Shown here: positions 26,203-34,590 of the stretch, in pieces
How the letters are laid out: each line of letters begins with the position of its first letter
How positions within the stretch are numbered: position 1 is the first letter of the stretch
Origin: Deferribacteres bacterium
GTDB taxonomy: Bacteria > Zhuqueibacterota > Zhuqueibacteria > Zhuqueibacterales > Geothermadaptataceae
Assembly (NCBI GenBank): GCA_020633655.1
Contig: JACKDF010000007.1
Location: forward strand, 348,083 to 412,082
DNA: 64,000 nucleotides
Reading direction: 5' to 3'
Translations under genes and position numbers: made by a program
The notes under the pieces: model-generated
Told to the model about the DNA's origin: nothing
What the model saw: the letters and a program-made list of their open reading frames with translations, nothing else
Database searches by the model: none

Positions 26203-28842
26203 TTATAATGAAATCCAGCGATTAAACTTGATCAGAAAAATATTATCTGCATGGGTGGAGAATAAATTTGACCATTCATCACCATAGGAAAAATTGCCGT
26301 GCGTATCATCACCAAAACGCGTCTGCGACCACACGAGGAAAACCGTCGAACCTGGGTGGTATTCCCAGCGCAATACGAGGTTGGACTTAAATTCTCGAAA
26401 ATTAAATCCATTATTGTAGGTAAAATCTGAGGCCCCGTCGCGATCATAATCGATGGCAATTTCATCGGCAGCGCTGTTTTCTGAAATCTGATCTGCTGCA
26501 AGTTCAATGTATCGATCGTTTAATTTTTCTGCCCGTGATTGGGTTATTTCTTTGAATTTTGAGAATTTTCCTGCGGAGAAAAAGGGCTGTCCATAGTACT
26601 GCACCGAAAGATTTGGCGTCAGACTGTAGTTAATACGCATGACGAGATAGGATGTTTTTTGTTTTAGCCGCGCCATAACATACTTAGATTCACCACCAAT
26701 TGTCTCTGTGCTAATGTATTGAAAATTATCGTGATTCAGCACAAAAAATGGCTGGCACCAAATCGACAATGATTTAATCGGCTGGTAAATAAAATCGATA
26801 TGGCCATCAATATTTTTGCTAAATCCATCATCGGAAGAATTTCCTGACAGACCGCCACCATAATACAATTTGTTACGCGAATCCGATATTAAATGGGTCC
26901 AAATACGCCATTCCCCTTCCGTTTTCAATGAAGGACCACCACGCAGGCTGCTTGCGGAAAGGCCGCTTCCATAGCGCGCAACACCATAGTTAAATTGCCA
27001 GTAATTGTTGAATTGTCCCCAGCCATTGACATTGCCGCTATTCGATAATCGATCCCCACCAAAATTCCAGGTTGTCCATTGATTGAAATTTAAGCCTAAC
27101 TGACGAAATATCGAGACGGGTTTGTTTATACGATAACCAACCCATACGTACTGCATGGATGTATCGCCTGATCGCAAATAGCCAACATCATTTAAATCGA
27201 AACCGGGGGAGCGTAATGTCGCACCAATGGCGTACATCCACTTTCCGTTGCCACTTTTCCCAAAGTCGAAGGTTGCGGCAAAACCGCCCAGGGTCGTTCT
27301 CGATGAATCCAAGGTGACATGATCCGCATCGGGCCTTTGAAAATAGTGGCGTGGATTGGTTTGTAACTCATAGATAGCCGTTTTATCCCCACGTACTGAA
27401 CTAAAAGCAGTTTTAAAATTGATATAGTAGGTTTTCTCATCCCATTGGTGCTTTAAATCAAATCCACCTGTGAAGGCGGATCGTGGCAAGATGGTATCAA
27501 GATTGGAAGTTAAATTTCGGTTGGTAGCTGTAAACATCGCTCCAACGATCGTATTCCCCTGGTCAATATCCTTCGATAGCCGACTGACGAAATAGTTGGT
27601 TTGTGGCTCGACCGGAACCGTCCGGCGGTCTCCGGAATAGTCGATTTCTATATTTTCTTCCTGGGTAATAGCATTAAACAACCCAACCGAAACACCGCTT
27701 CTGGTTTTTCCGGTCAGCTTTGCAGCCGCCAGAATTGAGGTGTTTGTTGGACGGTTTACGTATTCGCCCTCGGCCTCTTCATAATAATATTGCGGTGATC
27801 GACCAATTCGACGTGTGTAAAAGAGTTGATCACTGGAAAAACTGCCGTCGCCCTGGGTTAGCTTAAACCGCAAAATATCCTGCCCTTCGATGAAAAAGGG
27901 TCTTTTCTCCTCGAAAAATGTCTCAAACGCTGTAAGATTTAACTCGGAGGGGTCCGCTTCAACCTGGCCAAAATCGGGATTTACTGTAAGATCCAGGGTT
28001 AGATCACTGGTTACACCCATCTTACCATCAAAGCCAACGCCTAATTTGCTCTTCTGTCCCGTGGCAAAGGGATTCCCCGTGACTTTTTGAGAATTTTCGA
28101 GCTGACCGAGGCTGTAGGGCAACAATTCAATTCGACGTGAGGCTTGTATACCCTGAATACCATGCAATTCCCCGTACAAGCTAACATAACCTGCCGCTGT
28201 TCGCGGTATGTGCTGCCATGTCGAGCGTTCATCCTTGCGAAAAATTCGCCTTTGCAGCTGCATGCCCCACACATGTTCCGCTTTTTCACTAAATCGCAAC
28301 TGACTGAATGGAATGCGCATTTCAGCAGCCCAACCGTGTTCGTCTATTTTGACCTCAGCATACCACACCGGATTCCAGTTTGCGTCCACACCTTCACCGT
28401 CTTTTGTAATCGCTTCATCCCCTTTGACACCGGCTGCGTTCACTGTAAACGAAAAAGATGTGCGCTGGTCGAAATAGGAATCGAGCTGAATTTCAACCCA
28501 ATCACCTTCGAATTGATCCCGCCGTGTAACCCGGGCTTCCACTTTGTCTGGCTCCGGATCAAAGGCTCGAATGGCAACGTACAGGTTTTTATCGTCATAC
28601 ACTATTTTAAAAGCTGTTTCAAAAGACGGTTCTCCGCCATCGTCGGGTGTTCGCTGAATAAAGTCTGTACCCCAATTCACTTTTTCCCACACCGGATCAT
28701 TTAAATCACCGTCGATCACAGGAGGATGTGGATTGATAGGTGCAGTTGTGTAAATTCTTTTTTGGGGCAGGTCATCTTTGGCAAAGGCGGGAATTGCAAA
28801 CAACAAGAGTAAAGTAATCAACGGTTTTATTCGTTGCGTCAT
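26203..28842 (-). CDS. DUF5916 outer-membrane protein with N-terminal CBM9-like domain
   Basis: 879 residues with a Sec signal peptide (cleavage near AFAK). Residues about 30-230 form a carbohydrate-binding family-9/DOMON-like domain (PPVIDGDLNDPVWEKV, IVYDDKNLYVAIRAFD, WAAEMRIPFSQLRF). The rest is DUF5916, including FFEEKRPFFIEGQDIL and LFYTRRIGRSP. Many amphipathic beta strands follow to the C-terminus (WSNLFSTHADNIFLIKFNRW), suggesting a beta-barrel in the outer membrane. The family is common in FCB bacteria. A role in binding or importing oligosaccharides is suggested by the CBM-like domain but not proven. Transcribed alone, divergent from the deoxynucleoside kinase. Confidence 0.88.
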   Translation of the reverse strand: MTQRIKPLITLLLLFAIPAFAKDDLPQKRIYTTAPINPHPPVIDGDLNDPVWEKVNWGTDFIQRTPDDGGEPSFETAFKIVYDDKNLYVAIRAFDPEPDKVEARVTRRDQFEGDWVEIQLDSYFDQRTSFSFTVNAAGVKGDEAITKDGEGVDANWNPVWYAEVKIDEHGWAAEMRIPFSQLRFSEKAEHVWGMQLQRRIFRKDERSTWQHIPRTAAGYVSLYGELHGIQGIQASRRIELLPYSLGQLENSQKVTGNPFATGQKSKLGVGFDGKMGVTSDLTLDLTVNPDFGQVEADPSELNLTAFETFFEEKRPFFIEGQDILRFKLTQGDGSFSSDQLFYTRRIGRSPQYYYEEAEGEYVNRPTNTSILAAAKLTGKTRSGVSVGLFNAITQEENIEIDYSGDRRTVPVEPQTNYFVSRLSKDIDQGNTIVGAMFTATNRNLTSNLDTILPRSAFTGGFDLKHQWDEKTYYINFKTAFSSVRGDKTAIYELQTNPRHYFQRPDADHVTLDSSRTTLGGFAATFDFGKSGNGKWMYAIGATLRSPGFDLNDVGYLRSGDTSMQYVWVGYRINKPVSIFRQLGLNFNQWTTWNFGGDRLSNSGNVNGWGQFNNYWQFNYGVARYGSGLSASSLRGGPSLKTEGEWRIWTHLISDSRNKLYYGGGLSGNSSDDGFSKNIDGHIDFIYQPIKSLSIWCQPFFVLNHDNFQYISTETIGGESKYVMARLKQKTSYLVMRINYSLTPNLSVQYYGQPFFSAGKFSKFKEITQSRAEKLNDRYIELAADQISENSAADEIAIDYDRDGASDFTYNNGFNFREFKSNLVLRWEYHPGSTVFLVWSQTRFGDDTHGNFSYGDEWSNLFSTHADNIFLIKFNRWISL

Positions 28843-29093
28843 ATTCTCTCCCTCAATTATGGTGTAAACCCGTTTTTTGTCAAGTTCAGGACGAATGCTG
28901 CACTCACATTACCAAACGATTGATTAGACTTCATCAAGACATGATTTTGCAAGTCAGTTTATGAAGGAATTCATACAAAATTCTGACAATAACCTACATA
29001 GAACGACAGACGATAAAACTAAAACGTTTGCATATTTTTTAATCGTGGCGAATAATAACTTGCGGGTTGCCTTTTTTTCTTATACAATTCGTT

Positions 29094-29741
29094 ATGAATG
29101 AAAAATATCAGAAACAATTTTTTTGTGTAATTGCCGGTAATATCGGAGTTGGAAAAACGACTTTTACGCGCTACTTATGCTCGAGGTTGCAATGGCATCC
29201 TTTTTATGAAAATTTCCAGGAAAATCCATACTTGAAGAGTTTTTATACGGACATGCACCGCTGGGCTTTCCACTCGCAGGTATTTTTCCTTAAGGAACGA
29301 TTAAAAAATCTGGAACAAATAAGTCAGATCAAGATGCCTTGTGTGCAGGATCGATCAATTTATGAGGATGCAGAGATATTTGCGCGTAATTTATACGAGC
29401 GTCAGATGATGAGTGAGCGGGATTATAATGTGTACCATGATCTTTACAGCAGAATATCTTCCTTCTTGCCGCAGCCGGATCTGCTCATTTATTTGCGAGC
29501 TTCGACATGGACGCTCATCAGCCGGATTCGAAAACGGGGAAGGGAGTTTGAGCAGGATATTGATGTTGAATATCTCATGCAATTGAATACACTTTATGAA
29601 AAGTGGGTGAAAAATTTTTCAGCGCAATGCGATACCCTTATCATCGATACGGATTCAGTAAATATGTACGAGAACCAGCCCTGGATGGATGGTATTATCC
29701 ACGCAATCGAGGAAAAAGTAATAAATAAAAAGCCCCTTTGA
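29094..29741 (+). CDS. Deoxynucleoside kinase
   Basis: 215 residues from the ATG at 29094; a TTG at 29067 would add nine. The P-loop GNIGVGKTT lies at residues 15-23, and the substrate-pocket motif QDRSIYEDAEIFA is near 82-94 with the ERD-type DRS signature. RIRKRGREFE near 147 supplies the lid arginines. It phosphorylates deoxynucleosides with ATP for nucleotide salvage in the cytosol. Substrate choice (dA/dG or dC/T) cannot be fixed from this reading. It is a single gene, convergent with the PepSY gene and followed at once by a shared terminator. Confidence 0.9.
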   Translation: MNEKYQKQFFCVIAGNIGVGKTTFTRYLCSRLQWHPFYENFQENPYLKSFYTDMHRWAFHSQVFFLKERLKNLEQISQIKMPCVQDRSIYEDAEIFARNLYERQMMSERDYNVYHDLYSRISSFLPQPDLLIYLRASTWTLISRIRKRGREFEQDIDVEYLMQLNTLYEKWVKNFSAQCDTLIIDTDSVNMYENQPWMDGIIHAIEEKVINKKPL

Positions 29742-29762
29742 CTTTGTCGTCAAAGAGGCTTT
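29729..29762. terminator. Bidirectional terminator between deoxynucleoside kinase and PepSY genes
   Basis: Stem AAAGCC-CTTTGAC with GTCAAAG-GGCTTT (one mismatch) and a six-base loop. The T-rich tail is better on the minus strand. It overlaps the last codons of the kinase gene. Confidence 0.75.
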
Positions 29763-29817
29763 ATGAATTATCAATTTCTTCTTGAAATCTTCAAATATTC
29801 GGTTCACCGAAGAACTG

Positions 29818-30372
29818 CTAGAGAATCCAGAGATAAACAATCGGCACAACGATGCCCGCAGCGGTAAGCCATTTCCCTCGCCCTGCAAGTCCTTTTGCGC
29901 CTTTAATCATAATAATACCTGAAATCGCTAAAACGATCAGCACGACTGCAAAAATATCGGCGACAAGGGTCCAGGAACCACGTAATTTGTTGAGATGGAG
30001 CACATTCATTTCGAACAATCCCGGACGCTGACTTACTTTTTCGTAGATAGCTTCACCCGTTTTCACTTCCAGCATTATCGAGTTTTCTTCGAGGAAAATC
30101 TGCAGTTTTTCCGGTGAAACAGGAAAAGTGTTTTTTATTTCACCGTTGAGATCGAGCTTTTGCAAAACGAGTTGTATTTGTTCTGGAGTCACTGCTGTTG
30201 AAATATCAGCGACCGGTCCAACACTCGTCATTACCTTCTCAAATGTATAATTGGAATTCCAGTCATGGATGTGATTGACAGCAAAACCGGAGATCGCGTA
30301 AACCATGGTTAAGCCGAAAGCAATGTATCCCAAATCCCGATGAATTATTCTGTTCCACTTGCGCCATTTCAT
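29818..30372 (-). CDS. PepSY-associated transmembrane protein
   Basis: 184 residues. It opens with KWNRIIHRDLGYIAFGLTMVYAISGFAVNH, the first helix of the PepSY_TM family, then an extracytoplasmic PepSY-like stretch (TPEQIQLVLQKLDLNGEI; VKTGEAIYEK). The helix with LHLNKLRGSWTLVADIFAVVL follows, and two more helices reach the C-terminus. Related proteins take part in iron-siderophore reduction or membrane redox. Its start overlaps the stop of the upstream DUF4920 gene by 4 bp, so the two are translationally coupled. The exact role is unknown. Confidence 0.82.
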   Translation of the reverse strand: MKWRKWNRIIHRDLGYIAFGLTMVYAISGFAVNHIHDWNSNYTFEKVMTSVGPVADISTAVTPEQIQLVLQKLDLNGEIKNTFPVSPEKLQIFLEENSIMLEVKTGEAIYEKVSQRPGLFEMNVLHLNKLRGSWTLVADIFAVVLIVLAISGIIMIKGAKGLAGRGKWLTAAGIVVPIVYLWIL

Positions 30373-30839
30373 TTGGAAATAACCGCTCCAATACCTTTAA
30401 TCTGATAATAGGTTTCACCACCTTTTACAGTTGATTCGTCGAACTCCTCGCCTTTTTCCTCGGCCTGATGTTTTTTCATATTGATGACTTGTTCTTTTGA
30501 GAGTTCAAATATTTGAAATTCACCTTCAACCGTTGCGGTCTTACCTTTGGCTTCCATTGGAAAAACGATTTCACCGTCTTTGACTTTAATACGAATTTGC
30601 TGGAATTCTTTATCGCTCGCGAGATTGATCCAGCATCCGCGTTTGGGGCACACTTCAAGTATCAAACCTTCAACCAAAACTTTTTTGCCAACAAACTTAT
30701 CCGGATTCTCCATGATGGTCGAGATTTTCGTGGTATCCTGCAGCGTGATTTTTTTGCCATATTTTCCTTCCTCACCCGCAAAACCTGCCACACTGAACAT
30801 CATAAAAATGAATGTAAAAATTAGTAGTTTGGTTTTCAT
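30369..30839 (-). CDS. DUF4920 family periplasmic protein
   Basis: 156 residues from the ATG at 30837-30839, which follows AAGGAGTGGAT; the longer frame to 30917 lacks a site. A signal peptide (cleavage near GFAG) leads into an OB-like domain: KFVGKKVLVEGLILEVCPKRGCWINLA with a paired CPKRGC cysteine motif, then GKTATVEGEFQIFELS. This is the DUF4920 pattern. It is exported to the periplasm. The two conserved cysteines could bind a metal or form a redox disulfide. Coupling to the PepSY membrane protein downstream suggests they act together. Confidence 0.82.
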   Translation of the reverse strand: MKTKLLIFTFIFMMFSVAGFAGEEGKYGKKITLQDTTKISTIMENPDKFVGKKVLVEGLILEVCPKRGCWINLASDKEFQQIRIKVKDGEIVFPMEAKGKTATVEGEFQIFELSKEQVINMKKHQAEEKGEEFDESTVKGGETYYQIKGIGAVISK

Positions 30840-30920
30840 ATCCACTCCTTTTCGCTCTTTCGCAACCAATAAAAATAATGAGTCGGCAAAAATAAACATT
30901 TTATTGAGATCACGCAACTG

Positions 30921-31922
30921 CTAAAAATTTTTTCGACTTTTTACAATATAAAGCATTTTTTTCAAACCATGTTTTTTGTATGCAGCCAACGCCTTGCGGA
31001 AACCACCACCATAAATTTTATCTTTGGTTTCCATCATTTTTTTTATTCGAAAACGGGCGATTTCCGTTTTTTGTTCACTGAGCCAGAGGTACTCAAATAA
31101 TTCGCAAATACCCTCTTCCACCTGAAGGTCCAATTCAGGATAATTGTTCAGGAAAAGCCAGGCATGGCCAAATTCATGCGCGGCAATTGTTACAAAATGC
31201 TCGGCTGGCAAACCATCTAATATTTGTATTTTTTCAATACGGCGGGCTTTTTCAATACCGTTCACCTCGAACAAAGCTTTCTCGGTGCGACCGGCAACAT
31301 CCTTAAAGTGGGGACTTGATTTGCGCAGGGTCGTCATGTCGACGAGTTGCAGGGGGAATTTGTCGTTTGGAAGGACCAGACCCTTGCGAGTCATGAAGCT
31401 TTTAACATTGCCAAAATAGTTTGCTGCTTGAGCGGGCGAACTGACACTTGATTGTAAACAAATATTGCAGATCAACCTTCCGTCATTATATTTTTTACCA
31501 CCATTAGTGATATTTTTGCACACCAAACGCGCACAGCTGAAGCATGGCTCAAGTTCTTTCAAATGATGGGAATGAAAATTAAAACCCCAGGCATCCCGAG
31601 TGTATTTCGCGTTGAGAGGCAAATGGCAGACATCACATAAGGGGCTGAATTTTTTGTTGTAGCAGTCCTGGCAGTAGGGTTTATTGGCTTTTTCAAAAAA
31701 ACGACTTCCTACGAGGGGTTTATTACAGGTGGAGCAACGAAAATGCTGAGGGTGCCAGGCTCGATTTAAAGCAACAATATATTCCCCATCAATGGTTTTT
31801 TTGCATTGTTGACAAATAGGTGATTTCGTTTGTGGTAATCGTTTATGCGCTGGATCAGTGCACCCAACGAAATAAATATTTACTAATACAGTTAGAGTAA
31901 CTAGAAATCGGGGACTAATCAT
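30921..31922 (-). CDS. DA1-like lipoprotein: LIM zinc finger plus HExxH peptidase
   Basis: 333 residues from the ATG at 31922. The lipobox FVGC puts the lipidated Cys at 21. Residues 37-87 form a full LIM domain: C37, C40, H57, H60, C63, C66, C84, C87, with spacing C-x2-C-x16-H-x2-H-x2-C-x2-C-x17-C-x2-C. A second, LIM-like cluster follows (C96, C99, H117, C127, C130, C152, C155). The C-terminal peptidase has HEFGH (249-253) and VEEGICELFEYLWL (268-281), the pattern of the plant DA1 family. LIM domains are mainly eukaryotic. Here the enzyme is exported and membrane-anchored. The longer frame to 32246 would overlap the divergent gene and lacks a signal peptide at its start. Confidence 0.88.
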   Translation of the reverse strand: MISPRFLVTLTVLVNIYFVGCTDPAHKRLPQTKSPICQQCKKTIDGEYIVALNRAWHPQHFRCSTCNKPLVGSRFFEKANKPYCQDCYNKKFSPLCDVCHLPLNAKYTRDAWGFNFHSHHLKELEPCFSCARLVCKNITNGGKKYNDGRLICNICLQSSVSSPAQAANYFGNVKSFMTRKGLVLPNDKFPLQLVDMTTLRKSSPHFKDVAGRTEKALFEVNGIEKARRIEKIQILDGLPAEHFVTIAAHEFGHAWLFLNNYPELDLQVEEGICELFEYLWLSEQKTEIARFRIKKMMETKDKIYGGGFRKALAAYKKHGLKKMLYIVKSRKNF

Positions 31923-32012
31923 CGTTTTCTCAGAAGAAGATTTTGTTTTGCTGATATTTAATATTTTAGTATAATTACATCGGGTAGTGGGTTTTATGCG
32001 CGGAAAGAAATC

Positions 32013-32786
32013 ATGAAATGGGTGTGGTTCGCTCTTCGAATTTTGCTTTTGGTCATTGTTTTTCCCTTTTTCAATATCGTGTTTATTGCCGGGCTTGTCC
32101 TTTTTTCTTTTCATACGAAATACAGGCTGTTCTGGCGAAATTTTATCGTTCAATGGTGGAGCCGTGCGCTTCTTTTTATTATGAATGCACACGTGAAAGT
32201 CGAGGGCACACTGCCGCAGCCACCATTTTTTCTCGTCTCGAATCATCTCGGCTATCTTGATATTCTCGTTTATTTCTCAGTACTTCATTGTGTTTTCGTC
32301 TCCCGACACGATGTTGCAAACTGGCCACTTATCGGGCCGATTGCCCGTTCCCTCAACACCTTGTTCATTGATCGAACCCGCCGGGCAGACATTCCACGAG
32401 TGAATAAACAAATAATCCAGGCGATGAAAGTCAATAAGGGACTTATTATTTTTCCGGAGGGGACAAGCACAGGCGGGAAAGACGTACTCCCCTTTAAGCC
32501 TTCTTTGCTTGAATACGCAGCTCGTAATTCCTTTCCAATTTCCTACGCAACAGTGCACTACAAAGTCGGTCCCAATGATCCGCCAGCGCAGCGATCTGTC
32601 TGCTATTGGAGCGATATGCATTTCGCCTCCCATTTGCTGAACTTGCTGAAACTTTCACGAATTGATATAACCATTCGCTTTGGCGAAGAGACAATTCGTA
32701 GTAATGATCGCAAGGAAATTGCAGTCCAGGCCTGGGAAAAAGTGAATTCTCAATTTATACCGGTTTATGTAGAAAACGACTTATAA
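32013..32786 (+). CDS. 1-acyl-sn-glycerol-3-phosphate acyltransferase (PlsC family)
   Basis: 257 residues with one or two N-terminal membrane helices. The acyltransferase motifs are in order: SNHLGYLDILV (block I, H-x4-D), FIDRTRR (block II) and FPEGTSTGG (block III). It adds the second acyl chain to lysophosphatidic acid, or to a related lipid, at the cytoplasmic face. It is divergent from the DA1-like gene by 90 bp and 13 bp upstream of the TAXI gene, so probably co-transcribed with it. A general lysolipid acyltransferase is the main alternative. Confidence 0.88.
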   Translation: MKWVWFALRILLLVIVFPFFNIVFIAGLVLFSFHTKYRLFWRNFIVQWWSRALLFIMNAHVKVEGTLPQPPFFLVSNHLGYLDILVYFSVLHCVFVSRHDVANWPLIGPIARSLNTLFIDRTRRADIPRVNKQIIQAMKVNKGLIIFPEGTSTGGKDVLPFKPSLLEYAARNSFPISYATVHYKVGPNDPPAQRSVCYWSDMHFASHLLNLLKLSRIDITIRFGEETIRSNDRKEIAVQAWEKVNSQFIPVYVENDL

Positions 32787-32799
32787 ATTCAGGTGCACT

Positions 32800-34107
32800 A
32801 TGAAAAATAACCGCCTATTTTTGTTTGTTTTTCTCCTGCTTTTTGCCTGCTCACATAATGGAGAAACCTATATATTCGTGACTGGGCCGGAAACGACATC
32901 TTACTATGGGATTGGAAAAATTATATCCGAAACTGTTGAAAAAGAAACAGGAATTCAGCTTAACATTACACAAAAGCTTGGACAAACAGCAATTAAAAAT
33001 CTTGAATTGCTAAACCTGCGAGAATGTGATTTTATTATTTCGCAAAATGATGTTGTGCTGCAGGATCAAACAGGCAATGGCAAATCGCTCATCGAGAACG
33101 GTATTCGAAGTGTCGTTCCTTTGTATCCTCAGGTATTTCTTATTATTTATCATAAAGATTTGCAACCGAAATCACTAAGGGATTTAATTGTTGGCAGGAA
33201 AGTTGGGCTGCCCTCTGAAATCAGTGGCACCTACAAATTTGCTATGCATTTTTTTGATGAATTTGGAATTGATGAGACAGAATTCACCCCGGTGCCACAT
33301 GAATCTTTTGAAGAAAATGTTTTAAGTGACGAGGTTCAGGTCATCTGCCTGCTTACAGGTTTTAATAATCCGCGCATCCGGCAAAACCTGAACAGGGGCG
33401 GCCTTATTTTCAATATTGACGATCCGCAACTCGCCGGAAATGGATCATCAATTGATGGATTTTGCCTGAATTATCCCCTGGCTCATCCATTCGTTGTTCC
33501 ACGTTATACGTATGGAAAATACCCAAAGAGACCAATTCTTACAGCCGCTGTTGATGCCGTTATGTTAACTCATGAAGATGTGGACAATGATGTCGTCTAT
33601 GACATTATTAAAACCATTATTGAATACAAACAACACATGGCAAGCAGCCATGACAACGAACTTGTAAGCCAGTTTTCAGAGCAGTTTCTGGCTTCGAATT
33701 TACATTTTCCACTGCATACGGGGGCACGGCAGTACATCGAACGCAATAAACCGACCTTCGTTGAACGATGGGCAGAAACTATGGCGCTATCGTTTTCAAT
33801 CCTGGTCGCGTTTGTCGGCTTTGTGCGCGGTTTTGCTACATGGAATAGCAAACGACGAAAAAACCGGATTGATCGATACTATATGAAAGTGCTGGATGTG
33901 CAAAAGGAAATCAGGCACTACGATACAATACTCAAATGCACGAACGCGATTGAGAAATTGAAGCGATTGCAGGTGCATGCTTTCAAGGAGCTCATCGCCG
34001 AAAAATTAATGGCCGATGAAAGTTTTCGTATTTTTGTCAGCCTGTTGCAAGGCACGATACTGGATATCAAACAAAAACAGGAAGAGATTCAAAGGCGAGG
34101 TAATTAA
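32800..34107 (+). CDS. TAXI-type solute-binding lipoprotein with C-terminal membrane helix and coiled coil
   Basis: 435 residues. Lipobox LFAC at residues 14-17, then a TAXI (TRAP-associated extracytoplasmic immunogenic) binding domain: FVTGPETTSYYGIGKIISE, the E-C-D-F-I-I-S-Q-N-D stretch and LRDLIVGRKVGLPSEISGTY. After about residue 325 come a transmembrane helix (AETMALSFSILVAFVGFVRGF) and a charged cytoplasmic coiled coil to the end. Normal TAXI proteins end after the binding domain and work with a DctQM permease; none is encoded nearby. The extra helix and coiled coil suggest a sensor or scaffold that binds a ligand outside and signals inside. Function unknown. Confidence 0.8.
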   Translation: MKNNRLFLFVFLLLFACSHNGETYIFVTGPETTSYYGIGKIISETVEKETGIQLNITQKLGQTAIKNLELLNLRECDFIISQNDVVLQDQTGNGKSLIENGIRSVVPLYPQVFLIIYHKDLQPKSLRDLIVGRKVGLPSEISGTYKFAMHFFDEFGIDETEFTPVPHESFEENVLSDEVQVICLLTGFNNPRIRQNLNRGGLIFNIDDPQLAGNGSSIDGFCLNYPLAHPFVVPRYTYGKYPKRPILTAAVDAVMLTHEDVDNDVVYDIIKTIIEYKQHMASSHDNELVSQFSEQFLASNLHFPLHTGARQYIERNKPTFVERWAETMALSFSILVAFVGFVRGFATWNSKRRKNRIDRYYMKVLDVQKEIRHYDTILKCTNAIEKLKRLQVHAFKELIAEKLMADESFRIFVSLLQGTILDIKQKQEEIQRRGN

Positions 34108-34590
34108 TGCCTGATGTCGTGCTTAGCTACCCAGTGTTATTCAGTGGTACAAACAGGATTGGAAAAGGGGCATCCCCTTCCCAGCGTTTTATTTGGGCAA
34201 ATTGAAGAAAGCAGGTTTCTTGCATTCGGTACTAAATCGAAGCGGGCAAATATTCCGGGAACTCTGGTTGGATATGTTGTCTATGCAGAATTAATTTGCA
34301 TTTTATCGTTTAGCTGCTATTTTTCAGCGTCTATTCATATTATCTTCATACGATCAGTTATTGGGAGAACGGTCACATGAAAACAATCCTCACATCCATT
34401 CTTCTCACTCCCGTTTTTGTGGGTTGCTGAGTATTTATAACCGAACATCGGTTATACTCAACTTTGATTTTTTAAACTCACCTTCCGTCTCTTTTTGATA
34501 ACCCAAATTCATTCCAATTTTTCGTAATAATTGGTGCTCTGCTACGACAAGTACAGTTTACCATCTTTGTATTTACAGCAGGAAATTATC
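34108..34590. other. Intergenic region with a possible gene remnant
   Basis: 483 bp. An 88-codon frame (34114-34380) has no family resemblance and is probably not coding. A GGAA-rich hairpin near 34161-34181 (AAGGGG/CCCCTT) may end the upstream operon, though its T run is short. A tiny lipoprotein-signal frame is at 34377-34430. The right end leads to the MATE gene. Confidence 0.5.
34377..34430 (+). pseudogene. Lipoprotein signal-peptide remnant (17 codons)
   Basis: GGGAG lies about ten bases before an ATG that opens MKTILTSILLTPVFVGC and then stops. The peptide is a textbook lipoprotein signal ending exactly at the lipobox cysteine. It could be the relic of a deleted or mutated lipoprotein gene, or a very short real peptide. 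Chance cannot be excluded. Confidence 0.3.

Noticed and set aside
29067..29093. TTG start for the deoxynucleoside kinase
   Set aside because: The ATG 27 bp later gives the usual spacing before the P-loop; the extra residues are hydrophobic and not family-like.
30921..32246. Longer start for the DA1-like gene (441 codons)
   Set aside because: The extra 108 codons overlap the divergent plsC-type gene, and the lipoprotein signal fits only the shorter start at 31922.
34161..34181. Terminator after the TAXI gene
   Set aside because: The AAGGGG/CCCCTT stem is good, but the T run starts several bases away, so I did not list it as a separate terminator.
34114..34380. 88-codon frame after the TAXI gene
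   Set aside because: Starts 6 bp past the TAXI stop, but its residue make-up is not protein-like and no family is recognised; kept only as a comment in the intergenic entry.
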